Of a DNA stretch of 7,085 nucleotides, positions 1 through 6,667 are shown piece by piece. The position numbers and the translations under genes were made by a program. Source of the DNA: Thioalkalivibrio sp. (lineage in GTDB: Bacteria; Pseudomonadota; Gammaproteobacteria; Ectothiorhodospirales; Ectothiorhodospiraceae); assembly GCA_003553165.1 (NCBI GenBank), contig PUOZ01000008.1:1-7085 (forward strand), read 5' to 3'. Under the pieces are notes generated by a model, which did no database searches, was not told where the DNA came from, and saw nothing but the letters and a program-made list of their open reading frames with translations. Every line of letters begins with the position of its first letter. The first letter of the stretch is position 1.

Positions 1-352
1 GTTCCCGGAAGAAGGTTCCCTCGGGCAGCGTGCGCACCATCTGATCGAACAGGTGGACGGCTTCGGGACGGCTGGCCTGCAGCGTCTGAATCACTTCGAT
101 CCGGTCGATCAGGTCCTGACGCTGACTGTCCAGCGTACGAATTCGGGCGATCTGGCGGTCCAGGACCCGGATTTCCGACTGCAGCATCTGGTTGCGGGCT
201 TCCTGATGCTCGATACGGCCGTTCATGTAGATGTAGCCGGCAAGGACCAGCGACGCCCCGACCAAGGCAGCCACCCCCGCCATGACAAAAAACTGTTTCT
301 GTCGTTGGGCGCGACGCTGTGCGCGCCACGGCAAAAGGTTGATGTAGATCAT
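1..352 (-). CDS. pilN: Type IV pilus assembly protein PilN (5' part, runs off left edge)
   Basis: Only the first 117 codons are present; the gene continues past the left edge. PilN is a bitopic inner-membrane protein of the type IV pilus alignment subcomplex. Its short cytoplasmic tail docks into PilM and its periplasmic part pairs with PilO. Visible here are the conserved PilM-binding tail at residues 1-10 (MIYINLLPWR), a basic stretch (residues 11-19), one membrane helix at about residues 21-43, and a charged, heptad-like coiled-coil stretch at about 44-100. The ATG overlaps the pilM stop codon in an ATGA of 4 bp, so translation is probably coupled to pilM. pilO, pilP and pilQ would be expected next, outside the window. 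The INLLPWR signature makes the identity secure. Confidence 0.95.
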   Translation of the reverse strand, partial: MIYINLLPWRAQRRAQRQKQFFVMAGVAALVGASLVLAGYIYMNGRIEHQEARNQMLQSEIRVLDRQIARIRTLDSQRQDLIDRIEVIQTLQASRPEAVHLFDQMVRTLPEGTFFRE

Positions 353-1416
353 CCGGAGAACCCCCGCATGGCCAGCCCGCAGGCCGTCAGGGTGGCCGGC
401 GCGTCATTCAGAAACCGCTGCTGGTTCACCCGACGCGCCAACGGCATACCCCGAAACGGGTTCGCGATCATCACCGGTGTCCCGGTGACATCCTCGAGCA
501 TCTCGTCGATGCCGGCGATGGCGGCACAACCGCCGCCGAGAAAGATCTGGTCGATCGTGTCCTGGGGACGCGTCACGTAGAAGTACTGCAACAACCGCTG
601 CACCTGATCCATCATGTTCTGCTTGAAGGGTTCAAGCACAGACGCCGCGTAATCCGGGGGCAACTCGCCGTGGATCTTGGCGTTGCCCGCCTGTTGCATG
701 TCCATGTCGTACCGGCGCATGATCTCCTCGGTGAGGAGACGGCCGCCGAAATCCTGCTCGCGCGTGTAGATGACCCCCTGGTCCTGGCTCATCACGTAGA
801 CGCTGGTCACCTGCGAACCGACATCGACCACGGCGACGATGGGCTTGGCCTCGCGATCGGGCAATTGCTCCAACAGCAGGCGGGTCGCGTGGTCAACCGC
901 ATAGGCCTCGACATCGACCACCTCTGGGGTGAGCCGCGCGGCCTCGGCGATGGCGATCCGCGATTCCACGTGCTCCCTGCGCGACGCCACGACCAGGACA
1001 TCGATGAGTTCGGGGTTCGCGGCATTTTGGCCGAGAACCTGGAAATCAATGCTCACGTCCTCGATGTTGTAGGGGATGTACTGGTCGGCCTCGACCGAGA
1101 CCTGGCCCTCGAGTTCGGCCTCGCTCAACTTGCTTGAAAGCCGCAGCGTGCGGGTGATGATCGTCGAGGACGGCACCGCCATCGCGCAGTGCTTCAGGCG
1201 CGTACCGGAGCGTTTGACCGCCCGCTCCAGAGCGGCGCCGATCGCCCCGGCGTCACGGCATTCCTTGTCGACCACCGCACCGTCGGGCAACGGTTCCACG
1301 GCGAACGACTCGACTCGGTAACTGCTGCCGCTGCGCCCCAGTTCCAACACCTTGATGGCGGCGGCACTGAAATCCACTCCGAGCAAAGCGTGGTGCTTTT
1401 TCCCCAGACCTAGCAC
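349..1416 (-). CDS. pilM: Type IV pilus assembly protein PilM, actin-like ATPase
   Basis: PilM is a cytoplasmic actin-fold (FtsA-like) nucleotide-binding protein that binds the PilN tail and links the pilus motor to the inner-membrane platform. With the start used here it has 355 residues, the usual family length. Visible actin-superfamily elements are phosphate-1 (LLGVDFSAAAIKVLEL, residues 11-26), phosphate-2 (VAVVDVGSQVTSVYV, about 194-208) and the adenosine motif (IFLGGGCAAIAGIDE, 291-305). The GTG start was preferred over an ATG 57 bases upstream. Family members begin with a short loop just before the LLG(V/I)D strand, and AGGGGGG lies 4 nt before the GTG; the upstream extension (MLGCGCSISAAAREHQGGS) looks non-coding. 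It is the first gene of the operon, divergent from mrcA and overlapping pilN by 4 bp. Confidence 0.95.
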   Translation of the reverse strand: MLGLGKKHHALLGVDFSAAAIKVLELGRSGSSYRVESFAVEPLPDGAVVDKECRDAGAIGAALERAVKRSGTRLKHCAMAVPSSTIITRTLRLSSKLSEAELEGQVSVEADQYIPYNIEDVSIDFQVLGQNAANPELIDVLVVASRREHVESRIAIAEAARLTPEVVDVEAYAVDHATRLLLEQLPDREAKPIVAVVDVGSQVTSVYVMSQDQGVIYTREQDFGGRLLTEEIMRRYDMDMQQAGNAKIHGELPPDYAASVLEPFKQNMMDQVQRLLQYFYVTRPQDTIDQIFLGGGCAAIAGIDEMLEDVTGTPVMIANPFRGMPLARRVNQQRFLNDAPATLTACGLAMRGFSG

Positions 1417-1420
1417 ACTG

Positions 1421-1427
1421 CCCCCCT
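1421..1427 (-). promoter_or_regulatory. Shine-Dalgarno deciding the GTG start of pilM
   Basis: On the minus strand AGGGGGG sits 4 nt upstream of the GTG at 1416. It supports this start over the longer ATG-initiated reading that begins at 1473, which would place this sequence inside the coding region. Confidence 0.6.
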
Positions 1428-1447
1428 GATGTTCGCGTGCTGCAGCG

Positions 1448-1453
1448 CTTATA
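1448..1453 (-). promoter_or_regulatory. Candidate -10 element for the pilMN operon
   Basis: Minus-strand TATAAG matches the sigma-70 -10 consensus at five of six positions and lies about 30 bp before the pilM start. No convincing -35 hexamer occurs at 16-18 bp spacing. A tandem direct repeat occupies that position instead, which would suit an activator-dependent promoter. This is inference from motif and position only. Confidence 0.3.
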
Positions 1454-1469
1454 CTACAACCGCAACCAA

Positions 1470-1487
1470 GCATTTACACGCATTTAC
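1470..1487. repeat. Tandem 8-bp direct repeats in the pilM/mrcA divergent region
   Basis: GCATTTAC occurs at 1470-1477 and again at 1480-1487, a perfect 8-bp repeat with a 10-bp period (one helical turn). Seen from pilM, the repeats begin 16 bp upstream of the candidate -10 hexamer, where a -35 element or an activator would sit. They could be a protein-binding site shared by the divergent genes. The repeat is seen directly; its function is inferred. Confidence 0.4.
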
Positions 1488-1571
1488 CATTGATCATAGT
1501 CCGCGTGAACAGGTAGCTGCAAGTCGCTTTCCTTCCAAATCATTCCCTACTCCTAAAGAAACTGCCAAGCC

Positions 1572-3971
1572 ATGCCCCTGCTCGTCCGCCTCATTCTCGC
1601 CCTGTTATCCCTCGCCCTAGGCGCGGGCATGGCAGCAGTCGCAGTCCTGCTCGGCCTGTATTTCTACTACGCTCCCGGGCTTCCCCCCGTGGACTCGCTG
1701 CGCGAAGTCCGTTTGCAGACACCACTTCAGGTCTATACCCACGATCGACGGTTGATCGGGGAATTCGCGGAACAGCGGCGCGAGCCGGTACCCATCGCGG
1801 AGATGCCCGAGCAGCTGCTGCAGGCCTTCGTGGCGGCGGAAGACGAGCGGTTCTTCCGGCACCGCGGAGTCGATCCGGTGGGCCTGCTTCGCGCCGGCAT
1901 CAACCTGTTCAGCACCGGCGAGCGCACCCAGGGCGGCAGCACCATCACCATGCAGCTTGCCCGCAACTTCTTCCTGACCCGCGAACGCACCTATGAGCGC
2001 AAGATCCGCGAGATCTTCCTCGCGCTGCAGATCGAACGGGAACTGTCCAAGGAACAAATTCTCGAACTGTACCTGAACAAGATCTACCTGGGGCAGCGCG
2101 CATACGGCATCGCGGCGGCGGCCCGGGTCTATTTCGGCCGCAGCCTGGACGAACTCGAACTGGACCAGATGGCCATCCTGGCCGCTCTTCCCAAGGCACC
2201 CTCGACCACCAATCCGGTCACCAGCCCGGAACGGGCGCAGAACCGGCGCAACTACGTGCTGCGGCGCATGCTCGAACTCGGCCTGATATCCCCTGAGGAG
2301 CACGCCTCCGCCGTGGCCCGCCCGGTACTCTCCCGCTTGCATGTCAGCGCTCCCGAGGTCGATGCCCACTGGGTCGCTGAGGCCGCGCGCCAGATCGTGT
2401 TCAACCTCTGGGGCGAAGACGCCTACGTCCGCGGCCTGCGCGTCTTCACGACCATCGATGCCGCGGCCCAGGAGGCCGCGAATGCCGCCCTGCGCGACGG
2501 CTTGCTGGAGCATGACCAGCGCCACGGCTACCGTGGCCCCGAACTGTCGCTGGACGAGGCCGTCGTCCGCAGCCCGGAAGACCGCCGACAGGCGCTGATC
2601 GGCATTGGAGTCCGCGGCCGCATGCTGTTCCCGGCCCTGGTCCTGGAATCGGATGAGAATGGCATCGTTGTCGATACGGCCGGGCTGGGAGAGAAACGCC
2701 TTGGAAACGACGACCTCGCCTGGGCGCGTCCAGCCCAGACACGGATCTCCGACTGGCTCAAGCGAGGCGACGTGGTGCGCATCCAACCGACCACGGATGG
2801 CGGCTGGCGCCTCAGCCAGATGCCCGAGGTGGCGGGGGCACTGATCGCGCAGGCGCCTGAGGACGGTGCAATCCTGGCTTTGGCTGGAGGCTTCGACTTC
2901 TTCGACAACCGGTTCGACCGGGCCCTGCAGGCCGAGCGGCAGCCCGGCTCCGCCTTCAAGCCCCTGATCTACGCGCTTGCCCTGCAGGATGGCATGACCC
3001 CGGCCAGCACCCTGGTCGACGCACCGCTGGTCTTCAGCGACCCCGCACTGGGGGCGGAATGGCGGCCGGAGAACTATTCGCGCAGCTTCCGCGGCGCCAC
3101 GACCATGCGCGAGGCCCTGGCCAATTCACGCAATCTGGCCTCGATCCGGCTATTGAACAGCATCGGCGTGAACCAGACGCATGACGACCTGGGCCGTTTC
3201 GGCCTGAACCTTGCGCAACACCCGCGCAACCTGTCGATGGCGCTGGGCACGGGCACCCTCACACCGGTCGAACTGAACAATGCCTACGTGGTGTTCGCCA
3301 ACGGCGGACGCCTGACCACCCCCTGGCTGATCGGGCGCATCGAGGAGGTGGACGGAACCCTGCTGTACCAGGCGCCCACGGCCCGGACCTGCCCCGAGCC
3401 CTGCACCAGCCCGGCCGGCCAGACCCTGCAACTGGCCACTGCCCGCGGACCGCTGCAGTATGCCGACCCGGTGCCCACACTGGAGCCCGGCGTCGCCTGG
3501 CAGATGAGCCAGATGCTGGGTGGCGTGATTCGTTCCGGCACCGGTCGCCGGGCAATGGAACTCGGCCGCGGGGACCTCGCCGGCAAGACCGGCACCACCA
3601 ACTCCTACCGCGACGCCTGGTTCGCCGGGTTCAATGCCGAACTCGCGGCCACCGCCTGGATCGGCTTTGATGACAACCGCGAAATGGGATCGCGGGAGAC
3701 GGGCGGCCGCGCGGCCCTTCCGATCTGGATGGGCTTCATGCAACGGGTCCTTGCCGGCACACCGGAGGCGCCGGTACCGCGGCCGGAAGACCTGGTCGAG
3801 ATCGCGCTGCTGCCGGACACCGGGGAGCGCACCACCGACGACGACCCGCGCGGCCGTCGGGAATGGCTACTGCCCGAGCAGATTCCCGAGCGCAGTACCC
3901 GGGTCCCTTCGGCGACGGACGATGACGGTGCCGGCGGAAGGCGTGACGCACAACCCGAATTCATCTTCTGA
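1572..3971 (+). CDS. mrcA: Penicillin-binding protein 1A, bifunctional peptidoglycan glycosyltransferase/transpeptidase
   Basis: Also called ponA. This class A PBP polymerises lipid II into glycan strands and cross-links the stem peptides in the periplasm, anchored by one N-terminal helix (about residues 5-33). The GT51 domain follows: EDERFFRHRG at 90-99 with catalytic Glu90, GGSTITMQ at 121-128, the RKIREIFLALQIE motif at 143-155, KEQILELYLNKIYLG at 160-174, and LAALPKAPSTTNP at about 203-215. Residues about 315-425 fit the OB-like insert of PBP1A. The transpeptidase domain has SAFK at 460-463 (Ser460 nucleophile), SRN at 519-521 and KTGT at 672-675, so both activities look intact. At 799 residues it is slightly shorter than E. 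coli PBP1A (about 850). The tail after about residue 755 is charged and low in complexity. The ribosome site is weak (AAAGAAA about 10 nt upstream). The gene is divergent from pilM, a common gammaproteobacterial arrangement. Confidence 0.96.
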   Translation: MPLLVRLILALLSLALGAGMAAVAVLLGLYFYYAPGLPPVDSLREVRLQTPLQVYTHDRRLIGEFAEQRREPVPIAEMPEQLLQAFVAAEDERFFRHRGVDPVGLLRAGINLFSTGERTQGGSTITMQLARNFFLTRERTYERKIREIFLALQIERELSKEQILELYLNKIYLGQRAYGIAAAARVYFGRSLDELELDQMAILAALPKAPSTTNPVTSPERAQNRRNYVLRRMLELGLISPEEHASAVARPVLSRLHVSAPEVDAHWVAEAARQIVFNLWGEDAYVRGLRVFTTIDAAAQEAANAALRDGLLEHDQRHGYRGPELSLDEAVVRSPEDRRQALIGIGVRGRMLFPALVLESDENGIVVDTAGLGEKRLGNDDLAWARPAQTRISDWLKRGDVVRIQPTTDGGWRLSQMPEVAGALIAQAPEDGAILALAGGFDFFDNRFDRALQAERQPGSAFKPLIYALALQDGMTPASTLVDAPLVFSDPALGAEWRPENYSRSFRGATTMREALANSRNLASIRLLNSIGVNQTHDDLGRFGLNLAQHPRNLSMALGTGTLTPVELNNAYVVFANGGRLTTPWLIGRIEEVDGTLLYQAPTARTCPEPCTSPAGQTLQLATARGPLQYADPVPTLEPGVAWQMSQMLGGVIRSGTGRRAMELGRGDLAGKTGTTNSYRDAWFAGFNAELAATAWIGFDDNREMGSRETGGRAALPIWMGFMQRVLAGTPEAPVPRPEDLVEIALLPDTGERTTDDDPRGRREWLLPEQIPERSTRVPSATDDDGAGGRRDAQPEFIF

Positions 3972-3980
3972 GCCGATCCG

Positions 3981-4604
3981 ATGGCGATATCCGAATCCAG
4001 AACCCGCCAGCGCCTTGCCGAGGAGGCGGCACGCATCATTCTCGAGGAAGGCGTCCGCGACTACGGCCTGGCCAAGCGCAAGGCCGCCGACCATCTCGGG
4101 ATGGCGGGGCGGCCCGACCTGCCCACCAACACAGAGGTTGAAACCGCGGTGCTGGAACGCAACCGGCTGTTCTCGGACCCGGAAAGCCGCCGCGAGTATG
4201 TGGACCGCCTGCGCGCCGCGGTGCTGGTGATGGAGCGCCTGGAACACCTCGAGCCGCGCCTCGTAGGCCCGCTGCTGCTCGGCATCCTGGAAGCGCAGCC
4301 GGTCATCAACCTGCACGGCTTCGCGGAGACCGTGGAAGAGGTGATCATCGATCTGGCGGACAGCGGCATCCAGTGCCGGAGTGGAGAGCGGCACTATCGG
4401 GGCGGCAGCAGCGGTATCCGGGCGCCGTTTCTTTCGTTCCGAGGGCCCGAAGGCGTGGATATCGAACTCACGATCTTCCCTCAGGACGGCATCCGCCAGG
4501 CTCCCCCCTCCCCCATCGACGGCCGACCGATGGCTCGCCTTCACCTTGCCGGCGTACGCGAACTGCTCAAAGCGGCCGAAGCCGCCCTCGACCAACCCGC
4601 ATAG
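3981..4604 (+). CDS. Conserved-looking protein of unknown function downstream of mrcA
   Basis: This 207-residue protein has no signal peptide or membrane helix, so it is probably cytoplasmic. The N-terminal half is helical and charged, with RIILEEGVRDYGLAKRKAA at about residues 18-36. The second half alternates strand and helix: RLVGPLLLGILEAQPVINLHGF at 93-114, SGERHYR at 134-140, VDIELTIFP at 159-167 and PPSPIDGRPMARL at 175-187. From memory it resembles a proteobacterial family sometimes mislabelled UDP-N-acetylmuramate-alanine ligase. It has no Mur-ligase P-loop, so that name is not used. The layout, with an acidic strand at 160-162, loosely recalls a degenerate nucleotidyltransferase fold, but no canonical GS...DxD motif is present. 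It starts 9 bp after the mrcA stop codon with only a weak ribosome site, so co-transcription and translational coupling are likely. It ends 51 bp from the convergent hemE; I see no clear intrinsic terminator in that gap. Confidence 0.85.
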   Translation: MAISESRTRQRLAEEAARIILEEGVRDYGLAKRKAADHLGMAGRPDLPTNTEVETAVLERNRLFSDPESRREYVDRLRAAVLVMERLEHLEPRLVGPLLLGILEAQPVINLHGFAETVEEVIIDLADSGIQCRSGERHYRGGSSGIRAPFLSFRGPEGVDIELTIFPQDGIRQAPPSPIDGRPMARLHLAGVRELLKAAEAALDQPA

Positions 4605-4655
4605 CTCGCGACGAATCGGGCAGCCCGCGGAGAATCCGGAGGCAGGGGCTTCGGG

Positions 4656-5714
4656 TCAGCTGCCGCGGTAGGCCTGCACCGTCTCGACCAGTGTCGCGAC
4701 CCGGTCCGGGTCGATGCCAGGATGGATGCCGTGACCCAGGTTGAAGACGTGCCCGGTCTTGCCCTTGAAGCCGTCCAGCACGCGCCGTGCCTCGGTCCGC
4801 ACCACGTCGTCTCCGGCATAGAGCACCGATGGGTCCATGTTTCCCTGCAGCGCGACCCGGTCCCCGACCCGGGCCTCGGCCTCGGCGATCTCGATCGTCC
4901 AGTCGAGGCCCAGCGCATCGGCGCCCGTGTCCGCCTGCCACTCGAGCCAGGATCCGCCGCCCTTGGTGAACAGGATCACCGGCACACGCCGCCCCTCGTG
5001 CTCCCGGGTCAGCTCATCGACGATGCGCTGCATGTAGGCCAGCGAAAACTCGCGGTAGAGCCGGGGCGAGAGCGAGCCGCCCCAGGTATCGAAGATCATC
5101 ACTGCCTGGGCGCCGGCCTGGATCTGGGCGTTGAGGTAGCTCGCCACCGCCGCGGAGACCTTCTGCAACAGGGCGTGCATCGCCTGCGGCTCCCCGTAGA
5201 GCAGGCGCTTGGTCTCGGCGAAGTCGCGCGAGGTCGCGCCCTCCACCATGTAGGTCGCCAGGGTCCAGGGGCTGCCGGCGAAGCCGATCAGCGGCACGCG
5301 GCCCTGCAGCTCGCGCCGGATCAGGCGCACCGCGTCCATCACGTAACGCAGTTCCTGCTCGGGGTCGGGGATCGGCAGGCGCTCGATGTCCGCCAGCGAA
5401 CGCACCGGATCGCGGAAACGCGGCCCCTCCCCGGTCTCGAAATACAGGCCGAGGCCCATCGCGTCGGGCACGGTGAGAATGTCCGAGAACAGGATCGCCG
5501 CATCCAGCGGAAAGCGCGCCAGCGGCTGCATGGTCACTTCACACGCCAGCTCCGGATTCTGGCAGAGATCCAGGAAACTGCCGGCCCGCGCCCGGCTCGC
5601 GCGGTACTCCGGCAGGTAGCGCCCGGCCTGGCGCATGATCCAGATCGGCGTGCGGTCCACGGGTTCGCGCAGCAGGGCGCGCAGGAATCGATCATTGGCC
5701 AGCGGTGTCGTCAT
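4656..5714 (-). CDS. hemE: Uroporphyrinogen decarboxylase
   Basis: HemE removes four carboxyl groups from uroporphyrinogen III to give coproporphyrinogen III, a cofactor-free cytoplasmic step of tetrapyrrole synthesis. The 352 residues match the usual length (E. coli 354). Both family signatures are present: [15 protein letters not shown] at 23-37, with substrate-binding Arg28 and Arg32, and [16 protein letters not shown] at 144-159. The essential Asp78 (ILFSDIL), Tyr155 and His328 (NLGHGI) are in place. Three in-frame ATGs were considered: 5768, 5720 and 5714. I chose 5714 because GAGG lies 6 nt upstream of it, while the same GAGG abuts the 5720 ATG, and because the family starts a few residues before [10 protein letters not shown]. 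It lies 103 bp downstream of yqeY in the same direction, an uncommon neighbour. It may share the rpsU transcript or have its own promoter; I see no strong one. Confidence 0.97.
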   Translation of the reverse strand: MTTPLANDRFLRALLREPVDRTPIWIMRQAGRYLPEYRASRARAGSFLDLCQNPELACEVTMQPLARFPLDAAILFSDILTVPDAMGLGLYFETGEGPRFRDPVRSLADIERLPIPDPEQELRYVMDAVRLIRRELQGRVPLIGFAGSPWTLATYMVEGATSRDFAETKRLLYGEPQAMHALLQKVSAAVASYLNAQIQAGAQAVMIFDTWGGSLSPRLYREFSLAYMQRIVDELTREHEGRRVPVILFTKGGGSWLEWQADTGADALGLDWTIEIAEAEARVGDRVALQGNMDPSVLYAGDDVVRTEARRVLDGFKGKTGHVFNLGHGIHPGIDPDRVATLVETVQAYRGS

Positions 5715-5720
5715 CTTCAT

Positions 5721-5724
5721 CCTC
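5721..5724 (-). promoter_or_regulatory. Shine-Dalgarno deciding the hemE start
   Basis: Minus-strand GAGG is 6 nt before the ATG at 5714, but directly abuts the alternative ATG at 5720. The spacing favours 5714. Confidence 0.55.
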
Positions 5725-5748
5725 GGAACGGGTCTGGCGACCATTACC

Positions 5749-5763
5749 CGGCTCCGGGAGCCG
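5749..5763 (-). other. GC-rich hairpin between yqeY and hemE
   Basis: CGGCTC (5749-5754) and GAGCCG (5758-5763) form a perfect 6-bp inverted repeat around a 3-nt loop. No T-tract follows on either strand, so it is not a standard intrinsic terminator. It could be an attenuating or RNA-processing stem in an rpsU-yqeY-hemE transcript, or chance in GC-rich DNA. It lies 34 bp upstream of the hemE start. Confidence 0.3.
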
Positions 5764-5817
5764 CGCAAATGGACACGGGTGTGACCATGAAAGTCGGGCC
5801 GGGTGCAACGACTCCGT

Positions 5818-6276
5818 TCAGCCGCCGGCGCGCTGGGCGAGCACTTCCCGAACCGCCCGGCTGACTTCCGCCATGTCGGCCCTCCCGCTCAGTCTGGGCT
5901 TCAGGACCGCCATGACCTGCCCCATGTCCTTCGGGCCGGCGGCACCCGTTTCCTGGACGGCGGTCTCGATCAGCGCTGCCACGGCGTCCGCGCCCAGCGG
6001 CTCGGGCATGTACTCCCGAATGATCGCGACCTCGGCTTCTTCGCGGCTGGCGAGATCCTCGCGCTGTCCCTTGCGGTACTGCTCGATGGAGTCCCGGCGC
6101 TGTTTCAGCATCCGGTTCAGGATGGCGAGGATGACCGCATCGTCCGGTTCGCGGCGCTCGTCGACCTCGAACTGCTTGATTTCGGACTGGATCAGCCGCA
6201 GGGTACCGAGGCGCTCGCGGTCGCGTGCGCGCATCGCATCCTTCACCGCTTCCGCGATGCGGGTCTTCAATACCAT
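5818..6276 (-). CDS. yqeY: GatB/YqeY domain-containing protein
   Basis: This 152-residue cytoplasmic protein is related to the C-terminal helical domain of the GatB subunit of the tRNA-dependent amidotransferase. In GatB that domain contacts tRNA; the role of stand-alone YqeY proteins is not established. Family landmarks are [20 protein letters not shown] at 23-42, a charged helix with [18 protein letters not shown] at about 53-70, the EYMPEPL segment at 88-94, and the C-terminal [20 protein letters not shown] at 116-135. The ATG at 6276 was chosen because homologs begin with a short M-x-L-K-x-R-I stretch and because it lies 22 bp after the rpsU stop codon; more upstream starts would overlap rpsU in another frame. 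The ribosome site is weak. In many relatives dnaG follows this gene; here it does not. Confidence 0.93.
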   Translation of the reverse strand: MVLKTRIAEAVKDAMRARDRERLGTLRLIQSEIKQFEVDERREPDDAVILAILNRMLKQRRDSIEQYRKGQREDLASREEAEVAIIREYMPEPLGADAVAALIETAVQETGAAGPKDMGQVMAVLKPRLSGRADMAEVSRAVREVLAQRAGG

Positions 6277-6298
6277 GGGGCGTGCCTGGGGCGGGGGG

Positions 6299-6514
6299 TC
6301 AATACATCCGCACGCGGCGGGTGATGTCCCTGGAATTGCGCTTGAGCTGACGCTTGACGGCCGCCGCTGCCTTGCGCTTGCGCTCGGTCGTCGGCTTTTC
6401 ATAGTACTCGCGGCGGCGCACCTCGGAGACCACACCGGCCTTTTCACAGGTGCGCTTGAAGCGGCGCAGGGCGACTTCGAAGGGCTCGTTTTCGCGTACT
6501 CGAACGTGGGGCAT
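6299..6514 (-). CDS. rpsU: 30S ribosomal protein S21
   Basis: This small basic ribosomal protein of the 30S subunit is found near the 3' end of 16S rRNA and is important for translation initiation. The 71 residues equal the E. coli length and match it closely: [20 protein letters not shown] at 5-24, the [20 protein letters not shown] stretch at 27-46, and a lysine/arginine-rich tail ending in VRMY. The start is fixed by homology and by GGAG placed 5 nt before the ATG. The longer upstream reading to 6814 is rejected because it would run through the leader and into aroB. rpsU heads a minus-strand group with yqeY 22 bp downstream, the beginning of the classical macromolecular-synthesis operon arrangement. 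Confidence 0.98.
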   Translation of the reverse strand: MPHVRVRENEPFEVALRRFKRTCEKAGVVSEVRRREYYEKPTTERKRKAAAAVKRQLKRNSRDITRRVRMY

Positions 6515-6540
6515 ATCTTCTCCGTAAATGATCTTGGTAT

Positions 6541-6580
6541 CGAATCCTGGGCACGCAGGATCGTTCGCCTGCCGGGGCAG
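6541..6580 (-). promoter_or_regulatory. Hairpin-forming leader upstream of rpsU
   Basis: Read on the minus strand, the rpsU leader can fold in several ways. Hairpin A spans 6541-6563, with eight base pairs, one bulged base (6543) and a 6-nt loop. Hairpin B pairs 6555-6559 with 6568-6572 and excludes A. Hairpin C spans 6569-6580, with 4-5 bp closing a tiny loop; it is compatible with A but not with B. The start codon is 26 nt past A. A regulated leader for S21 expression is possible, but this is inference; no known leader family is recognised. Confidence 0.35.
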
Positions 6581-6588
6581 AACTCCCA

Positions 6589-6617
6589 ATGATAGATCAA
6601 AGCAATGCAAAGAAAAA
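6589..6617 (-). promoter_or_regulatory. Candidate rpsU promoter
   Basis: On the minus strand TATCAT (6589-6594) matches five of six -10 consensus bases and would start transcription roughly 65-70 nt before the rpsU ATG. The hexamer at 17-bp spacing (6612-6617, TTTTTC) is a poor -35 match in a T-rich stretch. This is an AT-richer patch in otherwise GC-rich DNA, as expected of a strong ribosomal protein promoter. Confidence 0.4.
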
Positions 6618-6667
6618 CCCAGGAGCCTGTCTACGCATGCCCGGGCGGTCACGTTATCATGCCGCGG

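Noticed and set aside
1617..2786. Long minus-strand open frame (389 codons) inside mrcA
   Set aside because: It is an antisense shadow of the clearly functional PBP1A gene, favoured by high GC third positions. Its protein shows no recognisable domain and is rich in G, R, A and H, as such shadows usually are.
3867..4595. Minus-strand open frame (242 codons) opposite the 207-aa gene
   Set aside because: The plus-strand frame has globular, family-like composition and follows mrcA by 9 bp. The antisense frame crosses into the end of mrcA and has no recognisable features.
3981..4604. Label as UDP-N-acetylmuramate-alanine ligase
   Set aside because: The 207-residue protein has no Mur-ligase ATP-binding P-loop and is far too short for MurC; proximity to mrcA alone does not support the name.
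4605..4655. Terminator in the convergent gap between the 207-aa gene and hemE
   Set aside because: Only short or long-looped pairings (such as AGCCC with GGGCT) are present and there is no T-tract on either strand.
4722..5864. Plus-strand open frame (380 codons) opposite hemE
   Set aside because: It lies antisense to an intact, motif-complete hemE, has no recognisable domain and is compositionally typical of a shadow frame.
6277..6600. N-terminal extension of yqeY (open frame back to 6600)
   Set aside because: It overlaps rpsU in another frame, and homologs start near the ATG at 6276.
6639..6646. 8-bp palindrome GCCCGGGC upstream of aroB
   Set aside because: Short GC palindromes are expected by chance in DNA this GC-rich; no flanking symmetry supports an operator.
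6655..6660. TATCAT just before aroB as a plus-strand -10 element
   Set aside because: It overlaps the possible upstream aroB ATG, would give an almost leaderless message, and has no -35 match at normal spacing.
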